Assembly: GCA_030267565.1 (NCBI GenBank)
Contig: BRXU01000047.1
Span: 496,001-560,000 of the forward strand
Direction of reading: 5' to 3'
From: Pleodorina starrii
Lineage: Eukaryota > Chlorophyta > Chlorophyceae > Chlamydomonadales > Volvocaceae
DNA length: 64,000 bases
Shown here in pieces: positions 56,980-64,000 of this stretch. The notes under the pieces are model-generated. The model did no database searches. It was not told where the DNA came from and saw nothing but the letters and a program-made list of their open reading frames with translations. A program made the translations under genes and the position numbers. Position 1 is the first letter of the stretch. Each line of letters starts with the position of its first letter.

Positions 56980-57362
56980 GCCCTCGCTCCCGAGCTGCGT
57001 TCGTTCTTCGTTGCGCCGTGCGCGCCCGGAGAGCGCTGCCGAGCGTTGCGCACTAAATCGCGCGCCAGTTGTTACCTAAGGAGTATAATAAATAATCCTA
57101 TGCAATGCAATGGATGAGTTCCTACATCCGGCAATAAGGGCAACAGCCTGTCAGCGAGCGCAACACGTACTACAGTTGGAAAAGTTCGCCTCGCGATTTT
57201 TCAGTATAAGTTTATGCAGCTTAGTTATAAAATTCACACATTAATCAACGTGCAGTTGTTGGGGACCCGTCGAACCCCAACCACCTTGACGCTAACCACA
57301 CAATTGCTTAGGGCACACAGGTTTTCCCCCTCCTACTGCTGCGCTGCTGATCGTTTCCAACG
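56980..57362. promoter_or_regulatory. Head-to-head promoter region of two alpha/beta-hydrolase genes
   Basis: 383 bp separate the start codons of the EMB8-like gene (minus) and the DUF1350 gene (plus). Its middle (57075-57255) is much more A/T-rich than the genes (AATAAATAATCC, TTTTTCAGTATAAG), as expected for a promoter. No specific factor site is recognised. Confidence 0.5.
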
Positions 57363-60300
57363 ATGATGAGCGAGTCGTGTCTTCGGCAAGCAAGAGCAGC
57401 GAACAGCTGCCGGGCAGGCCGCGTTCGTGCGGTCGTTGCAGGCCGGAAGGTTGCGGTCAGCGCATTTGCAGCGGCTAACGTAATCAAACTGGTAAGTATA
57501 CAGGACATGCAGTCTATCGCTTCCGTCCCCGTCCAAATCTTCTTGCTGCCTTACCTACGGTGGCAACGGAGCCCAAGACGGAACCCTAGCAGCTGCCCAA
57601 GCGGGCCGGCCCTTCCCCCAACTCCAACACAGCTCTCCCTTTACTTCCCCCGTCCAACCCCCGCACGCTACCAGGACACGGGCGCCTGGGTGGTGGGCCC
57701 CCGCTACCGCTCCAAAGGCGTGGTGCACTTCCTGGGCGGCGCTTTCGCAGGCGCTGCACCGCAGGTGCGCCCCACAACGCGCACCTTACTTGTGCCACCC
57801 GACCGCTCCCGGAGCCTCTTCCAGCAATCCGGCGCACGGCGACGTGTTACACGTCTCCGAATAACCTTCACCACCACCCTGTCCTCCACTCCTCCTCCAT
57901 GCGCAACACCTATGAAAAGATCCACCTCCTGTAGCCCCCCTTCCCCTTGCCCCTTTCACCGCCTCCCTACCCCTTCCCATTCCACAGGTGGCCTACGGTC
58001 TGCTGCTGGACTCCATCGCGGCGGCCGGATACACCGCCATTGCCACTCCCTACGCAGTCACATTCCGCCACGACGAGTGCGCACGGGGAGTACGGCGGCA
58101 GTTCCTGGACTCACTGCAGGAGCTGCGGACGGGGCCCAGGGCGGGGGCGGGGCCCGGGGCGGGGGCGGGGGCCGCACGCGCGGATCTGGCTCCCCCCGGC
58201 GCTCCCGTGTTCGGTGTGGGCCACTCCAACGGCTCGCTGCTGCACCTGCTGATCGGGTCGTTCTTCCCGGGGGCCACCGAGTCAAACATCATCATGTCGT
58301 TCAACAACAAGTGGGTTGGCGGTTGGTGGTTGGCGGTTGGTGGTTGACAGTTGAGCTGGTGTCCGGACCTCAGGGCGGCGGGTAGGGAGGAGCGGGGGCT
58401 CTGCTCGTCGGGAGTGGTGGAGATGACGACATTGCAGCGGGGTGGGAAAGAGGCGATGTGAGCGAGAACCAGGACCCGTACGACAAACCTTACCGACGTA
58501 CCTTCAAACCGATACCGATACCGATGCCGGGGAGCTGCGACCGGCGAGTCGCTGCCTGTCGGCGGCCTGGGGGCCTGGGCGGATGGGTGCCGTGTGTGTG
58601 GGGCCCTCCGGCCCGCGCCCCGCATCGCCCCGGGATGGGGTGGGGAAGTGGGGTGGGGTGGGAAGTCCGCAGCCGGGCGCACCGGGGGAGCAGCACTCGC
58701 CTGCACTCATGTTTACCACCACCACCACCCTCACCACCTCCACCACCATCACCACCACCACCGTTCCGTCTCCGGTTGCTATTCTGTTTGGCTGGAATCC
58801 TGTCCGATAGACATCTGGCAGCATACATGTGGTTCTCACCGGTTCCGCGCCGGCCTGACAGACCTGTCTCGCCGGGTCCCCGGCCAAATGCATTCCTTGG
58901 GCTGATGCCGCTCTTGGTCCGTCTTCGCCCTCCTCCAACCCACTCCACGAGTCCCCGCTTCCTCCCTCCGCTCCCCGCACACTCACACGCCCACCCTGCC
59001 CACACACCCGCCCTGCCCACCCTCCCCGACCGGCCCCCCCAACCAGGCAGGTCAAGGACGCCATCCCTGTCCCCGGTCTGATGGAGAACCTGCCCGGTGC
59101 GCTGCGGGCGGCTCGGGCGGCAGCGCCCAACCTGCCACTGCCCGATCTATCAGCGCTGCCGCTGCCGGTTCCGCTGCCCAGCTCGGGGGGCGATCTGCTG
59201 CGGGGGGTGGCCAGCCTGTTGCCCCGGGAGCTGGGACTGGATGCGGCGGGGCAGCTGAGCGGGGCGGGGCTGCTGCTGGACCAGATACCCGCGGTGTTCG
59301 ACGAGGTGGGGCTGTGGAGCTGGGGCTTGGGGGAAGAGCTGGGAGTGGTGGTAGAATTTGACAACGTAGATTGCAAGGAGGCAATCGGCTGACAGGCGCT
59401 GACAAACACAAACACATACACACAAGGGGTGCGGTGTAAACCAGCCTGCAGGGAGAGGCTCAGGAGCGGCAGTGCAGTGCGGGGGGCCCAGCAGCAGCCG
59501 GCTGCGCCGTGTACCACGTACCACGGCTCCCTGTGCTGCTGCTGCACCTGGTGTCTTGACGTGTCCTCCCTGAACCCCCCCTGACCCCGTCCCCTCCTGC
59601 TGCTGCTGCAGGTTGGCGGCGGCGCCACCGACTTCTACCCCTCCCCCGCCGAGAGCCGGTCGCTCATCTCCTCCGGCTACTGCGTGTCCCCCACACTGCT
59701 GGTGCGCTTCTCGGACGACTCCATCGATGAGAGCACGGAGATGGCTCGGCTGCTGCAGCCCCGGCTGGGCAGCGGTGAGGGGGGGAAGGGGGGGGGCAGC
59801 CCGTGAGGGGGGGGGGGCTGGCGGGAGGGCGGGTGGGGCTGGCGGGAGGGCGGGCGGTGGCTCTGCGAGCGAGAGTGGTGGTGGTAGAGGGGCGAATGCG
59901 GGGAAACATAAAATGGAATCCGCAGCGGAGGGACGTCGGCAACCGAGAACCCAGGGTAGTACTTTGGACCAGACACACCTTGTTACCTGTCCTATACCGG
60001 AAGAGCTGTCACCGCCTCCCATCGTGGCCTCCCAGAAGACGCCTCCGGGGCTGTGGCCTGCACCCGGCCCTACTGGTACATCCCCTCGGCCGCTGGATAG
60101 CCCCGCACACGCCAATGCCGCCCAAACCAATGCCACTCGCCTCCCCCCCTAGTCCCAACCCCGTACTGTTTTCGCCCTCCCCCCCCCCCCTTCTACACAC
60201 GCGCACACACACACACACATCTGTCGTGCAGGTGTGACGCTTCTGACGCTGCCCGGCAACCACCTGACGCCCTGCGGTGGTGATCTGCCCGCCTGGCCCA

Positions 60301-60422
60301 CGGGGCCCGTGTTCACCCCGGCTGACACGCTGGTCCAGGCGCTGCGGGAGGGACAGCAGGCGGACATTCAGCGGCTGTGCAGACAGATGGTGGGGTGGAT
60401 GGACGCAATCGCAACACGGTGA
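57363..60422 (+). CDS. DUF1350 family alpha/beta-hydrolase-like protein, probably plastid
   Basis: Exons: 57363-57491, 57675-57764, 57988-58310, 59047-59305, 59612-59774, 60232-60422; 1,155 nt, 384 residues. Exon 1 encodes an Ala/Arg/Ser-rich, acid-poor leader, typical of an algal chloroplast transit peptide. Family blocks follow: VVHFLGGAFAGAAPQ (near 65), GLLLDSIAAAGYTAIATPYA, then GVGHSNGSLLHLLIGSFFPG with the nucleophile-like Ser about 153, FNNK, a Pro/Leu-rich insert, DFYPSPAESRSLI, RFSDDSIDES (acid about 302) and LPGNHLTPC with His about 332. DUF1350 proteins occur in cyanobacteria and plastid-bearing eukaryotes and have no assigned reaction that I know. A Gly-Ala-rich insert (122-134) interrupts the region before the nucleophile. 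The stop follows ATR directly. Confidence 0.93.
59901..59953 (+). repeat. Dispersed short repeat, weak copy 5 (DUF1350 intron 5)
   Basis: AAAATGGAATCCGCAGCGGA followed by GGGACGTCGGCAACCGAGAA. It matches the centre of the family (CCGCAGCGGAG) and its end (GAACCC) with gaps. Confidence 0.4.
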
Positions 60423-62652
60423 GGCGGGGCGACACGCGACACGCGAGGCGAGGCAGAGGGACTGGTTGGCTGGCTGCAGCTGCTGGCTGCAGCTGTTGAA
60501 TGGCTGGCTGGCTGGCTGGCTCAGTGACTGCCTGGCGGCGGTGGCGGAGGATTGCAGGTGTAGGGTTATATGGTAGCTTAGACAGAGCAGGAGGGAGGAG
60601 GCGGCAGTCGTGGTGGCAGTGGTGGCAGTGGTGGGAGGAGGAGCCGGGGAGCAATTGCGACACGGGGGTTGAGGCGAGGTGAGCAGGCAGCAGGACGAGG
60701 AGGAGGAGGACTGGAGGAGGATTGAAGGAATAGGAAGCGGGGGAGGAGGAGCCCGCGGGTCTTGGGCTCCCTGCCCCTGCTTGACCTTATCGAGAGGATG
60801 GGTGGGCAAGAGGGGGGGGCAAGAGCTGCGGAGACCCTTCGTAGCCATGGTGGTTGGGTGCTTGGTGGGTCGTTTTTGCACTCAAGTGGCTTTTCGTCTT
60901 CGTTTGGTCATACGGTACTGGGAGCTTGCCTTGATCTGTTCGCAAGTGCTGGATGAGTGGTGAAGCTGGCAGGGTCGTGCGTGCAGGTAGTCCCGCAGGA
61001 CGGCTTCTTTCTAAGCTTCGTTGGTTTGCTCGGCATTCACGCGGGCCAACAAACCCTTACAGGAGATCAGGCCCCCCCCGGCCTCCCCCAGCACCCAGCA
61101 CTCGGCCCCCCGGCCTCACTCCAACTCGACCGCAATAATGCCCCCGGGGCTATCGATGGGCGGCAATGTGTGCACACGTGCGTGTGAAGGCAGCAGTGCC
61201 CCCCAAGGCAAGTCCCCCCACGCCCACAGCTCACGTCTCTTGAACATGGCCAGAAAACAAAGCCCGCAACGCACAGCACACAAAACACACACATCCGGAA
61301 CAGAGCTTGCTGCCGTACTGCTGCTGCCAGCAAGCGGGCGTCCCGAAGCCAAAAGCGCCCCGAAGCGCAAGAGCCTGCTGGGGCCGCCTGGGGCCCCTCG
61401 AGACTTCATGCCAGCCGGTGTCGCTCCACATCACATGGGCACCGAGAGCTGTAGCTGACTAATCGCTGGTTCCTCTATTGGGACATTCGGGAGCACAACC
61501 ACGAACGAGTGCAAGAGCAAGACCCAGCCTTGGTGAGCGGCTCCAAGGTCCTTGTGCATTTCGGCAACCATCTAGACCACCAGATTCGGCAGCACCCCGC
61601 TGCAGCAACCCGCCACCGCTCCGCCTCCGGCCCTTGCCCGGGTGCACCGTAGATACGCGCGTCAATCGCACAAAACCAAACAGGACGTATGCGGCGACAG
61701 TACGTACCCTACCTTAGATCAAACTGCCACTTAACTACTCCACCACCCCTGCCTTCCCTTCATACGCATACCGGTATCTCAAACAGCAGAAACCAACCCG
61801 GCGCATGGCACAACCCAGCGAATCCCACACAGCAAATGAGTGAGGAATGCGGCAACCCAGAACCCACACGCACACACCACTTTGTAGCCAGCAGACAAAG
61901 GCGCCGTCGGTGGTCAACACGACAGAAAACCCCCAAGTGCAACTAACCGAGATCGTACATCGTACGTTGTATCGGCTGGTGCTGCCAGGTGCTTACCGCT
62001 GCATGCTAGGTGCACAGCGAGTCGACTGCTAGTACCGGTAAGCAGCAGCCATTACCGACCTGATGCCGTGCGGCCTCACATACAACATGCACGTGGACAC
62101 AGCTTCCCTCAGTCCGCAACTGAAGCCAGTCTGGAGACACCGATGGAGAAGCTACATGACCTCAGCAGCCTTCCAGCCAGCTGGCAGTAGCACTACAGTC
62201 AAAACGCCAGGCTACGTAGGGATGAGCAGCACGGACGTAACGGGCGAGATAGACCCCAGCCATAGACCTCATCAGTTCGTCGGTCAGCTCGAGGGAGGGT
62301 TCCGTTCAATCAGTCGCTGGGCGCGCTCCACATACCCCGCGTGCATGCGATCCACAACAGGATTCCAGGTCGGAGTTTAGTTTGGCGGGCAGCAGCGGGA
62401 CGCACATCCGCCCGTGTGCACAGCGCAACACCGCGAATAAATAGGCTCGATCGCCCCGCGCTGTGCTGTCAGCAGCAATGCAGACGCGCAGCTCACACGG
62501 CTTCCAGGGCCATGCCAACTCCTGCACGTACACCCGTCCTTCAGCACGTACACCACATACACGCACTCGCCGCCAGCTGTGCTGCATCCCGCCCTTTACC
62601 TTCCCCTCCCCTTCCTGGACTGGAGAAGGTCCGGCCCCACTGCAGTCAACCT
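60423..62652. other. Intergenic, no gene seen
   Basis: 3' flanks of the DUF1350 gene (plus) and of the Glu-rich gene (minus), which converge here. A minus-strand TGTAA (TTACA at 61057-61061) is the only clear polyadenylation motif noticed. (GGA)n and (TGGC)n short runs lie at 60490-60730. The open frames show no domain or splice pattern. Confidence 0.5.
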
Positions 62653-64000
62653 TTACCGTGTGCCGTGGCCGTGGCCGTTGTGCTGGCCGTTTTGATACGG
62701 TAGCCGCACGGGACCCGTCCTAAGCGTGCCAACGGACACACGTGCCGCCACACCGCCATCCTCCAGACGCCTGTTTAGCTCCCAGGCAGTGCCTTCGTTC
62801 CACACCCGCTCCATTATGGCGCATGTGAGCCTGCGGACGATGTACCCCGCATACTCTGCCTGCTGACGGCGGAAAACTTCATCCTGCTCCTCCTCCTCCT
62901 CCTCCTCCTCTTCTTTCCTCTCTCCCTCCACCCCCTCCTCCTGCTCCTCCTCCTCTCCCTCCTCTTCCCCCTCTCCCTCCACCCCCTCCTTTTGCTCCTC
63001 CTCCCCTCCCCTCGCCTCTTCGTCAACCTCGGAAGTTCCCGCAACACTGGGCGCCCACTTGCTGGACATCCACCTCGGGATCGGGGCAGTATCCACCTCC
63101 TCCTCCTCCTCCTCCCACTCCTCCGCCTCCTCTTCCCCCTCTCCCTCCTCCTTCTCCTCCTCCTCTTTCCTCACTCCCTCCACCCCCTCCTCCTGCTCCT
63201 GCTCCTCCTCTTCCTCCTCCTCCCCCTCCTCTTCCCCCTCTCCCTCCACCCCCTCCGTTTGCTCCTCCTCCCCTCCCTGCACCTCTTTGTCATCCTCGGA
63301 GATTCCCTCAAAACTGGGCGTCCCCTGGCTGTACGTCCAGCTCAGCAGCGAGGCATTGTCCACCTCGTCCCCCTCATCCCCTGCCTCCGCGTCCACGTAC
63401 TCGGTGCTGTCCACACTCTCAAGCGGCCTATGGTGACGTAGGGGTTGGTGTTCCAGGTGGATGTGCAGCGGCCGGCTCCGCAGCTCCTCCTCCGGGGGTA
63501 GCGCCAGCAGGCCCTCCACCAAGGCCATGTACTGCCTGCCGGTGTGCACCCGCTCGCAGGAGCGCACCACCACCTCCTCACACAGCGGCAGGGCAACCAG
63601 CAGGGACACCAGGTTGGCAGGCGTGAGGCCCGCGCACCAGTGGAACTCCAGCCGCTGCAGCCTCGGTGCCAGCAGTGGAGCACATGTGTACAGTAGTCTG
63701 GCCATGTTTGCGCGGTGCTGCACCTGGAGCACAGAGAGGTACTTCGGGGGCTTTGTGAGTCGCTGCAGCGCCCTGCCCAGCTGTGGCACCTCCCGGTCGA
63801 ACTTCAGCCGGAGAGCGTCCACCTTCAGGACGTCCAGGTAGCGCAGCAGCGAGTCGCTCAGGATGAGCCCCAGCTCGGCCTTCTGGACCCTCAGCTGGGT
63901 CAGCGGCAGCTCCGCCTCTGTCACCGCTGCAATGACGCTTTCCAGGCTGTAGCGTTCGGTGGCAACCATGTCCCAGCTGCGAATCTGCTGCTGCTGCTGC
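62653..64000 (-). CDS. Leucine-rich, glutamate-rich protein (open at window edge)
   Basis: The frame from the Met at 63969 encodes 438 residues and is also open upstream to the window edge through a CAG repeat (QQQQQ-IRSWD), so the true 5' end may lie outside. Residues 1-190 are leucine-rich with LRR-like spacing (APRLQRLEFHWCAGLTPANL, LVSLLVALPLCEEVVVRSC), similar to the F-box/LRR-like proteins common in volvocine genomes; no F-box is seen. Residues about 202-360 are two tandem copies of an acidic unit, each beginning EVD-(N/T)-A and W-(T/M)-(Y/S)-S and running into Glu blocks. The C-terminus (365-438) is again mixed and ends in HGHGTR. Function is unknown; protein binding is the only reasonable inference. 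The coding status is likely but unproven because the acidic repeat is low-complexity. Confidence 0.62.
   Translation of the reverse strand, partial: QQQQQIRSWDMVATERYSLESVIAAVTEAELPLTQLRVQKAELGLILSDSLLRYLDVLKVDALRLKFDREVPQLGRALQRLTKPPKYLSVLQVQHRANMARLLYTCAPLLAPRLQRLEFHWCAGLTPANLVSLLVALPLCEEVVVRSCERVHTGRQYMALVEGLLALPPEEELRSRPLHIHLEHQPLRHHRPLESVDSTEYVDAEAGDEGDEVDNASLLSWTYSQGTPSFEGISEDDKEVQGGEEEQTEGVEGEGEEEGEEEEEEEQEQEEGVEGVRKEEEEKEEGEGEEEAEEWEEEEEEVDTAPIPRWMSSKWAPSVAGTSEVDEEARGGEEEQKEGVEGEGEEEGEEEEQEEGVEGERKEEEEEEEEEQDEVFRRQQAEYAGYIVRRLTCAIMERVWNEGTAWELNRRLEDGGVAARVSVGTLRTGPVRLPYQNGQHNGHGHGTR
62890..63366 (-). repeat. Tandem acidic coding repeat
   Basis: Unit 1 (63366-63130) and unit 2 (63099-62890) encode related peptides sharing GGEEEQ-(T/K)-EGVEGEGEEE and EEGVEG-(V/E)-RKEEEE. 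The plus strand is a CTC/TCC-rich pyrimidine tract. Confidence 0.8.

Noticed and set aside
62281..62375. Possible terminal exon on the minus strand (DRMHAGYVERAQRLIERNPP)
   Set aside because: The peptide looks protein-like, but no acceptor AG lies directly upstream and no partner exon with matching phase was found. It remains unassigned.

Overview
The window is nuclear DNA from a green alga of the volvocine type (Chlamydomonas/Volvox-like). The evidence is a high G+C content, genes broken into many short exons by GT-AG (and a few GC-AG) introns, TGTAA-type polyadenylation signals, many simple repeats inside introns, TTTTAGGG-type telomere-like runs inside introns, and protein families typical of this lineage. 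Bacterial-style features (operons, Shine-Dalgarno sites) are absent. The gene models were built by hand from splice-site phase. For the five complete genes the exon lengths sum to a multiple of three. The protein families come from recognition of conserved segments, not from a database search.

Layout. 1-1.1 kb: decayed fragment of a non-LTR retrotransposon reverse transcriptase (minus strand). 2.2-3.9 kb: a small seven-exon gene of unknown function (minus). 4.1-20.5 kb: the cohesin loader SCC2/NIPBL in 31 exons (plus), divergent from the small gene across 167 bp. 20.5-24.2 kb: 3' flank and intergenic DNA. 24.6-50.4 kb: one very large gene (minus, 34 exons, about 2,620 residues) for a Tmc-type ('tiny macrocysts' TmcB-like) multi-pass membrane protein with about five PAS-like domains. 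Its introns hold a tRNA-Lys(CUU) gene on the opposite strand, a 1.1-kb (CCAC)n array, an inverted copy of one of its own exons next to telomere-like repeats, and members of a short dispersed repeat. 50.9-57.0 kb: EMB8/YheT-like alpha/beta hydrolase (minus). 57.4-60.4 kb: DUF1350 alpha/beta-hydrolase-like protein, probably plastid-targeted (plus), head to head with the hydrolase across 383 bp. 60.4-62.6 kb: intergenic. 62.7 kb to the edge: a leucine-rich, extremely glutamate-rich protein (minus), open to the window edge.

The genes form no common pathway: chromosome cohesion, sensory/membrane signalling and lipid- or plastid-type hydrolases sit side by side, as is normal in a eukaryotic genome. 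The main points of interest are two head-to-head gene pairs, two introns sharing a copied 3' segment, a short repeat that begins at a splice donor, and a recent inverted duplication of an exon edge joined to telomere-like sequence.
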